A stretch of 64,000 bases of DNA from SZAS-79 sp963844255 (GTDB taxonomy: Bacteria > Pseudomonadota > Gammaproteobacteria > Burkholderiales > SG8-39): NCBI GenBank assembly GCA_963844255.1, contig CAWJNP010000028.1, forward strand, positions 6,223 through 70,222, written 5' to 3'. Below the pieces are notes generated by a model. That model was not told where the DNA came from, ran no database searches, and saw nothing but the letters and a program-made list of their open reading frames with translations. Below, piece after piece: positions 1 to 8,186 of the stretch (positions are counted from its first letter, which is position 1; the number at the start of each line of letters is the position of its first letter). The position numbers were made by a program, and so were the translations under genes.

Positions 1-738
1 CACCTCGCCCGGGAGGTGGGTGACCAGGAACGCGATGTGGAATCCGCAGGTGAAAAAACCTGCGTGCAGGCACCAGTAGCTCGGATCCTGGAACGCCACA
101 CGCATCTGCGTGCCCAGGGTCATGCCATCGGCCGGCAGCGCGCTCTGCGCGGCGGCAGCGGCCTTGCTCTGGCGCAGCGGCAGCGCGAGCAGGATCGTGC
201 TGAGCGTGGTCGCGGCGAGCGCCAGCATTGCGGTGATCCATCCGAATGCGGAGATCAGCGCCTGCGCGATCGGCGCGAAAATGAACTGTCCGAACGAACC
301 ACCTGCGTTGATGAATCCGGAGGCGAAGGAGCGCTTCTCCGCCGGCAGGCGTTGCGCGGCGGCGCCGATCAGCAGGGAAAAACTGCCGGCGCCCGCACCG
401 GCAGCGGTCAGTATGCCCATCGCGAAGACGAGGCCGAAGCTCGAACCCATGAGCGGGGTGACCGCCATGCCGAGCGCCATAAGAACGGCGCCGATCACGA
501 TCACCCGGTAGGAGCCCACCCGGTCGGCAAGCATGCCGAACAGCGGCTGAGCGGCGCCCCAGATGAATTGCCCGACGGCCATCGCCAGGCTCACCGTGAC
601 GATGCCAAGGCCGGTCGAACTGTTGATCGAGGAAACGAACAGGCCGGTCGACTGCCGTATGCCCATGGTGACCGCAAGAATCGCGGCCGAGGAAATCACC
701 AGCGTCCAGAACGTACGTTGCGGGCTCATGGACGTCAT
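1..738 (-). CDS. MFS transporter, 3' part beyond window edge
   Basis: Reverse-strand frame open from the ATG at 738 to the window edge (246 codons, no stop), so the protein is incomplete. It begins with a hydrophobic helix and carries the major facilitator motif A between helices 2 and 3 (GMLADRVGSYRV near residues 70-81), followed by further alternating hydrophobic segments rich in Gly and Ala. This makes it an inner-membrane secondary transporter of the MFS; the substrate cannot be told from the sequence. The start lies 5 bp after the stop of the GNAT gene on the same strand, so the two are probably cotranscribed. A second in-frame ATG at 729 is an alternative start. MFS assignment is firm, specificity unknown. 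Confidence 0.85.
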   Translation of the reverse strand, partial: MTSMSPQRTFWTLVISSAAILAVTMGIRQSTGLFVSSINSSTGLGIVTVSLAMAVGQFIWGAAQPLFGMLADRVGSYRVIVIGAVLMALGMAVTPLMGSSFGLVFAMGILTAAGAGAGSFSLLIGAAAQRLPAEKRSFASGFINAGGSFGQFIFAPIAQALISAFGWITAMLALAATTLSTILLALPLRQSKAAAAAQSALPADGMTLGTQMRVAFQDPSYWCLHAGFFTCGFHIAFLVTHLPGEV

Positions 739-743
739 CCGGG

Positions 744-1208
744 TTACAGCTTGAGGCGCATCGGGCGCATGCCCGAAAACTGGAAGCCCTCGGCTGCGTA
801 CACGGCGTGCGCCAGGGCATTGTCCTCATCCGACAACAGCGTGATCCGCCGCACGCCCGCCTCGCGCGCACCGACCACCGCATACTGGAGCAGCTGCGCG
901 CCCACGCCGCGACCGCGGCACTCGGGCAACACGACCATGTCTTCCAGCCAGGCCGACTTTCCGCCCTCTGCCGTGCTCACGGTGTACAGCGTGCTCACCA
1001 TGCCGACCACGCGCCCGCCCTCGCGCGCCACGTAGATCACGCCGATACGCGGGTCGCCGAGGATCATCTCCACGGCCCGCCGCTGCTTGTCGGCATTCGG
1101 GACAAAGTCGGCTTCGATGGAAAACAGGGTGCCGAGCAGGTCGACAAGCTGGGGGATGTCCGCCTTGGTGGCGAGACCGAATTCGATCTTGGAATCGGAG
1201 GCGCTCAC
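744..1208 (-). CDS. GNAT family N-acetyltransferase
   Basis: A 154-residue protein of the typical length for a single-domain GNAT acetyltransferase, which moves an acetyl group from acetyl-CoA to an amine. The acetyl-CoA pyrophosphate-binding motif A is visible as CRGRGVGAQLL near residues 97-107, preceded by the acidic beta-4 strand (AWLEDMVVLPE). The C-terminal half keeps the usual N-A-x-A-x-x-x-Y-x-x-x-GF pattern (NALAHAVYAAEGF). It is the first gene of a short reverse-strand pair with the MFS transporter. The acceptor substrate (antibiotic, polyamine, amino acid or protein) cannot be deduced. Confidence 0.85.
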   Translation of the reverse strand: MSASDSKIEFGLATKADIPQLVDLLGTLFSIEADFVPNADKQRRAVEMILGDPRIGVIYVAREGGRVVGMVSTLYTVSTAEGGKSAWLEDMVVLPECRGRGVGAQLLQYAVVGAREAGVRRITLLSDEDNALAHAVYAAEGFQFSGMRPMRLKL

Positions 1209-1261
1209 AGCGCGTTCCGGGCAATGCGTTTCATGGTCAGGTCCTCATGCAGGCCGGCATT

Positions 1262-1846
1262 TTAGCTTTTCTGCGTGCCCCGTGGCCCCGGCAACAGTTT
1301 TGCAAGTTCGGCGCCATGCACCAGACGCAGGCCTTTTTCGGCAGCAAACACGCTCGCTGTTTCGCTGAGTTCGCCGGCCGCCACATAGATGCCTTCAACT
1401 GCGCCGCGGGCATGCTTGGCCGATTCGAGCTCGCGCAGAGGCTCGATGCCGGTGCGCGCGGCCTTCCAGCGCTTGCAGCTGACGAGGCTGACACGGTCCG
1501 CACGGACAAGTTCGAAGTCGGCGCCCGCTGCAGCCTTGCCGACCGTGTAGCCCTCGCGGCGATACGCGTCCTCGAGCAGCCCGGAAAACTCCTTCCATGA
1601 CAATTCACGCAGGGCTTCGAGCGTCCCCTCGACGCTGGCCGCGCTCGGCGCACGCAGCTGCCCCCAGGCGGCGTAGCACGCGATGACCATGATGGGCAGC
1701 GCGACGAAGAATGCGTAGGGAGCGAAGGCGTCGGGCATTACGAGTCGAACGACCGCGAACAATCCTGCAGCCAGCGCCGCGCTGATCCACCAGGGCGACC
1801 GCAGCAGGATCGCGAAGATGGAATTCTTGTTCATTTCGAGTTTCAT
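1262..1846 (-). CDS. Membrane-anchored Mrr-like restriction endonuclease domain protein
   Basis: A 194-residue protein with two hydrophobic segments at about residues 18-35 and 42-60, then a cytoplasmic domain resembling the Mrr_cat / restriction-endonuclease-like fold found in small bacterial membrane proteins. The domain begins with the typical LSWKEFSGLLEDAYRREGY segment and continues with an Asp (GADFELV) and a strand ending in a Lys (VSLVSCKRWK). In active members the residue two before that Lys is usually Gln or Glu; here it is Ser, so nuclease activity is doubtful. No methyltransferase or other restriction gene is nearby. Domain family likely; biological role unknown. Confidence 0.65.
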   Translation of the reverse strand: MKLEMNKNSIFAILLRSPWWISAALAAGLFAVVRLVMPDAFAPYAFFVALPIMVIACYAAWGQLRAPSAASVEGTLEALRELSWKEFSGLLEDAYRREGYTVGKAAAGADFELVRADRVSLVSCKRWKAARTGIEPLRELESAKHARGAVEGIYVAAGELSETASVFAAEKGLRLVHGAELAKLLPGPRGTQKS

Positions 1847-1894
1847 GCGCAGCGGTCTCTGGAGTGCGAAAAGATCCGAAACCGAGGATCCTCT

Positions 1895-4228
1895 TCAGCC
1901 GGGAATGGCAAAGGCCTCCGGTCGACCATCCTTCGCCGCCTGCAATGCACCCCAGACCCGCTGCGGTGACGCCGGCATGTCGAACCGCTTGACGCCTGCC
2001 TGGCGAAGCGCATCGAGCATCGCATTCATCAGGCAGGGCATCGAACCGGTCACGCCGCCCTCACCCACCCCTTTGGCGCCCAGCGGATTGGTCGCAGTCG
2101 GCACCGCATGGTCGATGACGCGCAATCCGCCCACCAGTCCCGCACGCGGCATGCCGTAGTCCATGAAGCTGCCGGTGAGCAGCTGCCCGGTTTCCGGATC
2201 GTAGACTGCCTGCTCGCAGAAAATGTGGCCGGCACCCTGCGTCACGCCGCCCTGCATCTGGCCCTCGACGATCTGGTGATTGATGATGTTGCCGGCGTCG
2301 TCGCAGGCAAGATAGGCAACGATCTCGGTCTCGCCCGTCTCCGGATCGATTTCCACCTCCGCGATGTGGCAGCCGTTCGGATAGGTGCTCGGTACCTTCG
2401 GGCGCTCCTTGTAGTCGAGGTCCAGTTTCCCGGGAAACTTTCTGGCCAGGGCAACGATGCCCACCTCGCGGTCCGTACCCTTGATCCTGTACATGCCGTC
2501 CACGAATTCGATGTCGGCCGCGGCGCTTTCCAGCTCATCGGCCGCAAGCGCGAGGCCGTTCTTCACGATCTCGTGCGCAGCAGAAAACATCGCGCTGCCC
2601 AGGCCATGCAGCGTGCGCGAGCCGCCGGTCGGGTTGGCGACGAGGTCGAAACCCGGTTCCGACGTACGCAGGCGGATTTTTTCCATCGGCACCCCGAGCA
2701 CCCGCGAGACGATCTGTGCGAAGGTCGTTTCGTGCCCTTGCCCGTGGTTGTGCGAAGCCGTGCGCAGCGTCACGCCGCCGTCTTCGTCCCAGTTGACGAG
2801 CGCCTGATCGTAGGGCGCAAAGCCGCCGCCGGCCGTGGCCTCGATGTAGGTCGCGATCCCGCGCCCGCGCAAACGGCCGCGCGCCTGCGATTGCTGCCGC
2901 CTTTGCGCGTAGCCCGCCCAATCCGCAGCGGCGAGCGCACGGTCGAGCACGCCCGCGAAATCACCGCTGTCGTATTCGAACCCGGTGACGATCTTGTAGG
3001 GCATCTTCGACTTCGGAATCATGTTGCGGCGACGAAACTCCACCGGGTCCATGCCGATGACCAGCGCCGCCTCGTCGATCAGCCGCTCCAGCGCATATGA
3101 CGCAACCGGCCGGCCTGCGCCGCGATACGCCGCCGTCGGAACGGTGTTGGTCAACACCAGCTTGCCCTGCGCGCAGGCGGCCTGCACGTCGTACACACCG
3201 TTGATCACGTTCAGCATGTTCATCGTATTGACGAACGCACCGGTGAACGCGACATAGGCGCCGACGTTGGCGAGGTACTCGAAACGCATCCCGAGAATCC
3301 GGCCATCCGCGTCCATCGCCAGTTCGCTCGTGTGCACGACATCGCGCGCCTGCTCGTCGGCAACGAACACTTCCGAGCGGCTCCCGACCCATTTGACGGG
3401 CCTGCCGAGCTTCTTCGCTGCCAATAGCAGCGCGCCATATTCCGGATAGGCATTGAAGCGCACGCCGAACCCGCCGCCGACTTCCTCGGCGACAATGCGC
3501 ACCTTGTCCGGCGGCACGCCCAGGATCGCCGATAGCTGGCCGCGCATCGGGCCGACACCCTGCGTGGTGGCGTGCAGGAAGTAAGTCTCGGTGGCCGGAT
3601 CCCACGAACCCATTGCGGCGCGGGGCTCCATCGGATTGCCGACCACACGCGTGTGGTAACCGGTGTATTTGACGACATGCGCGGCACGCGCAAAGGCTGC
3701 GTTGGTCGCGGCCTCATCACCGCCGGTGTAGTCGAGGATCAGATTGCCCGGCACCGTGTCGTGCAGCTGCGGCGCACCCGCCGCCAGGGCTTCGCGCGCA
3801 CCCACCACCGCCACAAGATCCTCGAAATCGATCGCCACCGCTTCGGCTGCGTCCTGCGCCTGCGCAGCGGTTTCCGCCACCACCAGCGCCAGCGGTTCCC
3901 CCACGTGACGAACCGTACCGACAGCGAGCGAATAGCGCGCCGTCGTGCCCTGCTCGGCGCCGTTGCGCCCCTTGAGCGGCGCCGCAGCGGGCATCGGCTT
4001 CTGCCCGGCGGCCGTCACGTCGGCGCCGGTCAGCACCGCGATCACGCCGGGCATCGCCAGCGCGGCCGACGTGTCGATCGACAGGATCCGGGCATGCGGC
4101 CGGTCCGAGCGCAGAAAGTGGCCATAGGCCTGGCCCGGCAGATTCCAATCGGAGACATAGCGTCCCCGCCCCTTGAGCATGCGCTCGTCTTCGAGCCTGC
4201 CCTTGTAGCCGCCGAATGAAGTAGTCAT
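1895..4228 (-). CDS. Xanthine dehydrogenase family molybdopterin-binding subunit (form II CoxL-like)
   Basis: A 777-residue large subunit of the molybdenum hydroxylase family, which hydroxylates aldehydes, purines or N-heterocycles using a molybdopterin-cytosine-dinucleotide cofactor. The N-terminal aldehyde oxidase a/b hammerhead domain is followed by the Mo-binding domains with GGGFG at 251-255, AYRGAGR at 367-373, GQGHET at 496-501 and the catalytic Glu723 in GVGEGG. AYRGAGR is the form II signature, not the AYxCSFR of true CO dehydrogenase. The usual FAD (CoxM-like) and 2Fe-2S (CoxS-like) subunits are absent on both sides, so partners must lie elsewhere. The neighbouring Bug receptor and TauD-like dioxygenase suggest organic-acid or aromatic catabolism, which is inference. 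Confidence 0.88.
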   Translation of the reverse strand: MTTSFGGYKGRLEDERMLKGRGRYVSDWNLPGQAYGHFLRSDRPHARILSIDTSAALAMPGVIAVLTGADVTAAGQKPMPAAAPLKGRNGAEQGTTARYSLAVGTVRHVGEPLALVVAETAAQAQDAAEAVAIDFEDLVAVVGAREALAAGAPQLHDTVPGNLILDYTGGDEAATNAAFARAAHVVKYTGYHTRVVGNPMEPRAAMGSWDPATETYFLHATTQGVGPMRGQLSAILGVPPDKVRIVAEEVGGGFGVRFNAYPEYGALLLAAKKLGRPVKWVGSRSEVFVADEQARDVVHTSELAMDADGRILGMRFEYLANVGAYVAFTGAFVNTMNMLNVINGVYDVQAACAQGKLVLTNTVPTAAYRGAGRPVASYALERLIDEAALVIGMDPVEFRRRNMIPKSKMPYKIVTGFEYDSGDFAGVLDRALAAADWAGYAQRRQQSQARGRLRGRGIATYIEATAGGGFAPYDQALVNWDEDGGVTLRTASHNHGQGHETTFAQIVSRVLGVPMEKIRLRTSEPGFDLVANPTGGSRTLHGLGSAMFSAAHEIVKNGLALAADELESAAADIEFVDGMYRIKGTDREVGIVALARKFPGKLDLDYKERPKVPSTYPNGCHIAEVEIDPETGETEIVAYLACDDAGNIINHQIVEGQMQGGVTQGAGHIFCEQAVYDPETGQLLTGSFMDYGMPRAGLVGGLRVIDHAVPTATNPLGAKGVGEGGVTGSMPCLMNAMLDALRQAGVKRFDMPASPQRVWGALQAAKDGRPEAFAIPG

Positions 4229-4247
4229 AGGAGACGGATTGTAGGAG

Positions 4248-4281
4248 AAAAAAGACCCGGCGGCAGATCGAGCCCGCCGGG
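4248..4281 (-). terminator. Intrinsic terminator-like hairpin in leader of the CoxL-like gene
   Basis: Perfect 8-bp stem (4256-4263 with 4274-4281, CCCGGCGG/CCGCCGGG, 10-nt loop) followed on the reverse strand by a six-T run (A-run at 4248-4253 on the + strand). It sits only about 20 bp upstream of the reverse-strand start at 4228, so it would stop transcripts just before that gene. No reverse-strand gene is upstream, so it could be an attenuator or a relic. Confidence 0.5.
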
Positions 4282-4332
4282 CTGGGAGGCGCAGCCCTTA
4301 CTGCAACCGCATCGCCTGAGGTAAGCTGGCGA

Positions 4333-4364
4333 AAAAATCAAAGCCGGTTTCTCGAAGCAACCGG
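4333..4364 (-). terminator. Second reverse-strand terminator-like hairpin
   Basis: Perfect 7-bp stem GCCGGTT/AACCGGC (4342-4348 with 4358-4364) with a T-rich tract following on the reverse strand (A-run at 4332-4337 on the + strand). It is in tandem with the hairpin at 4248-4281 in the 180-bp gap between the divergent CoxL-like and Bug genes. Function unproven. Confidence 0.4.
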
Positions 4365-4408
4365 CAATCAAAAACAGATGACGCCCAGCGCTCAATCGGA
4401 GACCCTCA

Positions 4409-5392
4409 ATGTTCAAAACCACACGCGGCACTGCTGCCTTCGCGTTATCCGCGCTTGCCCTGCTCAGTTTCGCGGGTGCCGTGCAATCCGAGACCTACCC
4501 CACCCAGCCCGTAAAGATCGTGGTGGGCTTCCCGCCAGGCGGCACGACCGACGTGATCGGACGGCTGGTCGCGCAATCCCTGTCGGAGCAGACCGGCAAA
4601 CCCTTCCTGGTCGAGAACCGGCCCGGCGCCAGCGGAAGCATCGGCGTGGGCGTAGTCGCCAAGGCGGCACCGGATGGCCATACGCTGGTCGTCGTGCCGA
4701 GCACCTATGGCACCGCAAGCGCCCTGTACACGAAGCTGCCCTATGCCGACAGCGAACTGATCCCGGTGGGCCTGATCGGCAGCACCCCCTATGTGTTCGT
4801 GGTGCACCCGACGCTGCCTGTGAACACCTTTGCCGAACTCATCGCCTTGCTCAAGCAGAATCCGGGCAAGTACGAATACGCCTCATCCAGTCCCGGGACG
4901 GCGCAGCATCTGGGCGGCGAGCTGGTCAAGCGCATGGCCGGCGTGGACATCCTGCACGTGCCCTACAAGGGCAGCGGGGCACTGCTCCCCGACCTGCTCT
5001 CCGGGCGTGTACCGATGATGTTCGAGAACCTCGCGGTCATGCTGCCGCATATCCGCAAGGGGGCGATGAAGCCGCTGGCCGTATCGAGCGCGAAACGCTC
5101 CGCGCAACTGCCGAATCTGCCCACCGTCGCCGAAACCGGCATGGGCCTGGAGAAATTCGAAGTATTGGGCTGGTTTGCGTTGCTCGCACCGGCCAAGACT
5201 CCGCCGGCGGTGGTGAGCTTCCTGAATGCAGAGATCAACAAAATGACGACCAAGCCGTCGATCATCGCCCGCTTCCAGGAACTCGGGGCCGAGACCATGA
5301 GCGGCACACCGCAGCACGCCGCCGCCTATATCCGCGAGGAGCAGGACAAGTGGTCGAAGGTGATCCGCGACGCGGGGATCCAGGCCCAGTAA
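4409..5392 (+). CDS. Bug-family tripartite tricarboxylate transporter substrate-binding protein
   Basis: A 327-residue periplasmic receptor of the TctC/Bug family, abundant in Burkholderiales. A Sec signal peptide occupies about residues 1-27 (hydrophobic core ALSALALLSFAG, cleavage near VQS-ETYP). The mature start YPTQPVKIVVGFPPGG, the DVIGRLVAQ helix and VENRPGASGSIG are family hallmarks, and the length is typical. Such proteins bind carboxylates or related small acids, either for TctAB transporters or as orphan sensors; no tctA or tctB gene is nearby. A GGAGA ribosome-binding site precedes the ATG. The ligand is unknown. Confidence 0.9.
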   Translation: MFKTTRGTAAFALSALALLSFAGAVQSETYPTQPVKIVVGFPPGGTTDVIGRLVAQSLSEQTGKPFLVENRPGASGSIGVGVVAKAAPDGHTLVVVPSTYGTASALYTKLPYADSELIPVGLIGSTPYVFVVHPTLPVNTFAELIALLKQNPGKYEYASSSPGTAQHLGGELVKRMAGVDILHVPYKGSGALLPDLLSGRVPMMFENLAVMLPHIRKGAMKPLAVSSAKRSAQLPNLPTVAETGMGLEKFEVLGWFALLAPAKTPPAVVSFLNAEINKMTTKPSIIARFQELGAETMSGTPQHAAAYIREEQDKWSKVIRDAGIQAQ

Positions 5393-5423
5393 CCGGGAGG
5401 GCTCGCGCCTCAGGAGCGGTGCG

Positions 5424-6365
5424 TCAGTCGTGCAGCGCGGCGACGGCCTTTTTGTCGGCAGCCGGGGCGGCAGTGGCCGGGGTGGCGTTCATCTGCGCCA
5501 CAGCGGCCTCGGGATCGAGGTAGCGGCCGGTGTAGTCACCCATGCCCGAGGTGCGGATCATGTGGCGGATCTCTGCCGGGTCGTAGTCGCCCACGGCCAG
5601 GTGCACCATGCAGCGGTTGTCCCACATCACGAGGTCGTCGACGCTCCAGTAGTGCCGGTAGGTGAACCGCGGGGCAACCGAGTGTTCGCACAGGAACTTC
5701 ACGATCGGCTTGCTCTCTGCCTCGGACAAGCCGAGGAAATTTCGCACCCGCTCGTTCACGTACAACGCCCTGCGGCCTGACTCGGGATGCACGCGCACCG
5801 CTGGATGCACCACCGGCGGGTTGAGCCGGCGGAACTCGTTGGCGACCGCCGGCCCGCGCTTGTCCAGGCCCTCGACCAGACTGACGTCGTGCACAGCCTC
5901 CAGGCCATCGAGAAAATCCCGCATCTTCGGCGAGAGCGTCTCGTAGGCGAGGTACATGTTGGCGAACATGGTATCGCCGCCGACCGAGGGCTTTTCCATG
6001 CAATACACGCTGGTGCCCTTGGCCGGACGCAGCGTATAGGAAAGATCGGTGTGCCAGTTCTGCCCGGCGTTGTAGGTCTTGGAGGGCTGGCCGTTGGTGC
6101 GCTTGTTGGTCAGCACGAAGACCTCGTTGATCTCCGGGTGGCGGTTGAAGGGCTGCGTGGCGTAGTCGTCCAGCTCGCCGAAGTTGCGGGTGAATCTCAC
6201 CAGCGAATGCGGATCGAGCGTCTGGCCCGGGAACACCAGCACCAGGTGCTCGAGCCAGGCCTGGCGGATGACGTCCATGTCTTCGGCGGACGGGTTGCTG
6301 ACATCGATCCCGGTGATGCGCGCGCCGCATGCGTAGCCTACGCGCTGTACGGATACCTTTGACAC
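5424..6365 (-). CDS. TauD/TfdA family Fe(II)/2-oxoglutarate dioxygenase
   Basis: A 313-residue protein of the TauD/TfdA family, non-heme iron enzymes that hydroxylate a substrate while decarboxylating 2-oxoglutarate. The facial triad is visible: H105 and D107 in NWHTDLSY, and H255 in WDNRCMVHLAVGDY. R267 and R271 in the IRHMIRTSG segment are candidates for the 2-oxoglutarate-binding Arg. Length and motif spacing are typical. The C-terminus carries an extra Ala-rich tail. It converges with the Bug gene and lies 14 bp from ychF. The substrate (taurine, alkyl sulfate, phenoxyacetate or other) cannot be assigned from the sequence. Confidence 0.88.
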   Translation of the reverse strand: MSKVSVQRVGYACGARITGIDVSNPSAEDMDVIRQAWLEHLVLVFPGQTLDPHSLVRFTRNFGELDDYATQPFNRHPEINEVFVLTNKRTNGQPSKTYNAGQNWHTDLSYTLRPAKGTSVYCMEKPSVGGDTMFANMYLAYETLSPKMRDFLDGLEAVHDVSLVEGLDKRGPAVANEFRRLNPPVVHPAVRVHPESGRRALYVNERVRNFLGLSEAESKPIVKFLCEHSVAPRFTYRHYWSVDDLVMWDNRCMVHLAVGDYDPAEIRHMIRTSGMGDYTGRYLDPEAAVAQMNATPATAAPAADKKAVAALHD

Positions 6366-6379
6366 CGTGTTCTCCTCGC

Positions 6380-7476
6380 TCAGACGTTGAAGCGGAAATG
6401 CATGACGTCGCCGTCATGCACCACGTACTCCTTGCCCTCCACGCGCATTTTGCCAGCCTCTTTCGCCCCGTGCTCGCCCTTTCCGGCGATGAAATCCGGA
6501 TAGGCAATGACCTCGGCACGGATGAAGCCATGCTCGAAATCGGTATGGATCACACCGGCCGCCTGCGGCGCGGTCGCGCCGATCGCCACTGTCCAGGCGC
6601 GCACTTCCTTCACCCCGGCAGTGAAATAGGTCTGCAGGCCCATCAGCGTGTAGCCCGCGCGGATCACGCGATTCGAGTCCGGGTTCCTCGAGACCGAGGT
6701 CATCGAGGAAGATCTTCTTGTCCTCATCCTCCAGATCGGCCATCTGTGCTTCCAGTGCCGCGCAGATCGCCACCACGGGAGCACCTTCCTTCTTTGCGTA
6801 AGCCTCGACCGCGGCCAGCATCGGATTGTCGTGGAAGCCCTTCTCGTCGACATTGGCGACGTACATCGTCGGCTTCATGGTCAGGAGAAACAACGGCTTG
6901 ATCACCACCAGCTCTTCTTTCGCCAGGTCGACCGTGCGTGCAGGCAAGCCCTGATCAAGCACTTTCAGAACCTTCTCGAGCACCGCGACCAGACGCTGCG
7001 CTTCCTTGTCGCCGCCGGTCTTGGCGAGCTTGACGTTCTTCGACAGCTGCTTTTCCACTGTCGCAAGATCGGCCAGCTGCAAGCTCGGTGTTGATCGTCT
7101 CGATATCGGAGATCGGGTCGACTTTCCCGGCGACGTGAACCACGTTCTCGTCGACGAAACAGCGTACGACGTGCGCGATCGCGTCGGTCTCGCGGATGTT
7201 GGCCAGGAATTGGTTGCCCAGGCCCTCACCCTTGGACGCACCGGCAACGAGGCCTGCAATGTCGACGAATTCGCATACCGCGGGCAGGACTTTCTGCGGC
7301 TTGACGATGTCGGCCAGTTTCCCGAGGCGCGGGTCGGGGACTTCGACGATGCCCACGTTGGGCTCGATGGTGCAGAACGGGTAGTTCTCCGCCGCGATCC
7401 CCGCCTTGGTAAGCGCATTGAACAGCGTGGACTTGCCCACGTTGGGCAGTCCGACGATTCCGCATTTGAGGCTCAA
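6380..7476 (-). CDS. ychF: Redox-regulated ATPase YchF (Obg family), two frameshifts
   Basis: YchF is a universally conserved P-loop NTPase of the Obg group that prefers ATP and binds the ribosome. The N-terminus shows the G1 motif GLPNVGKSTLFNAL and the G3 region VDIAGLVAGASKGEGLGNQF. The middle coiled-coil part and the C-terminal TGS-like domain (GLQTYFTAGVKEVRAWT to the C-terminal HFRFNV) are all present but in different frames. A single inserted base near 7081 and another near 6680 break the frame; removing each restores the expected sequence. Both are probably sequencing errors. The start overlaps the pth stop by 4 bp, a classic pth-ychF pair. Confidence 0.93.
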
Positions 7477-8078
7477 GGCGTGTCCTTTACGATAGGTTCT
7501 TTCGGAGGTTTCGGTTTGCTATGCAGCTTGTGCATCGCGCGCTCGATGTCGCCCGCAACCGCGAGCGGCAGGACCTCGAGCACACGGTCGATCGACTCTT
7601 CGATGGCCTCACGGTCGAGCTTCGAAGGCTTGCTCAGCACGTAATCGGCAACCACGTCGCGATCGCCCGGATGGCCGATCCCCAGCCGGATGCGCCAGTA
7701 GTCGTTCGTGCCGAGGTGCGCGGAAATATCCTTCAGGCCGTTGTGCCCGCCCGTGCCGCCGCCAAGTTTCATCTTGACCACGCCCGGCAGGAAATCGAGC
7801 TCGTCGTGCGCGACGAGCACTTCAGCCGGTGAAATTTTGAAAAATCCCGCCAGGGCACCGACGGACTTTCCGGAAAGATTCATGTAGGTCGTCGGCATCA
7901 GCAGCCACAATCCGGTCGCGTCGTCCCGTCCGGCGATGCCGTGGTACTTCGCTTCCTTCCTGAGCGCGATGCGCTGCGCGTCGGCAAACCGTTCGACCAG
8001 CCGGTAGCCCGCGTTGTGCCGCGTGCCCTCGTGCTCCTTGCCCGGATTGCCGAGGCCGACGATTAGACGGATAGCCAT
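7473..8078 (-). CDS. pth: Peptidyl-tRNA hydrolase
   Basis: A 201-residue Pth that releases tRNA from peptidyl-tRNAs dropped by the ribosome. Family landmarks are GLGNPG at 8-13, the catalytic His21 in GTRHNAG, N67 in YMNLSG and D92 in AHDELDF. The GGGTGGHNGL substrate loop and the RIRLGIGHP strand are intact. The gene lies between rplY and ychF as in most proteobacteria, overlaps ychF by 4 bp, and is separated from rplY by an intrinsic terminator. The protein has a Lys/Pro-rich C-terminal tail of a type common in beta-proteobacteria. Confidence 0.97.
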   Translation of the reverse strand: MAIRLIVGLGNPGKEHEGTRHNAGYRLVERFADAQRIALRKEAKYHGIAGRDDATGLWLLMPTTYMNLSGKSVGALAGFFKISPAEVLVAHDELDFLPGVVKMKLGGGTGGHNGLKDISAHLGTNDYWRIRLGIGHPGDRDVVADYVLSKPSKLDREAIEESIDRVLEVLPLAVAGDIERAMHKLHSKPKPPKEPIVKDTP

Positions 8079-8081
8079 TTA

Positions 8082-8122
8082 TAAAAAGAAAGGGCGGCCT
8101 TGTCCCAGACCAGGCCGCCCTT
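8082..8122 (-). terminator. Rho-independent terminator after rplY
   Basis: Perfect 11-bp inverted repeat AAGGGCGGCCT / AGGCCGCCCTT (8090-8100 and 8112-8122) with an 11-nt loop, followed on the reverse strand by a T-rich tract. It would end transcripts from rplY and sits directly before pth, so pth-ychF needs either read-through or its own promoter. Confidence 0.85.
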
Positions 8123-8186
8123 GTGCATGTACCTTAAACGAAGGAACCGGGGGGTATGAGGGGGGCGTTGTTCCCCCCTTCCTTCC

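Noticed and set aside
16..1035. Long + strand open frames over the first kilobase
   Set aside because: They are antisense shadows of the MFS transporter and GNAT genes; composition is Arg/His/Gly-rich with no motif.
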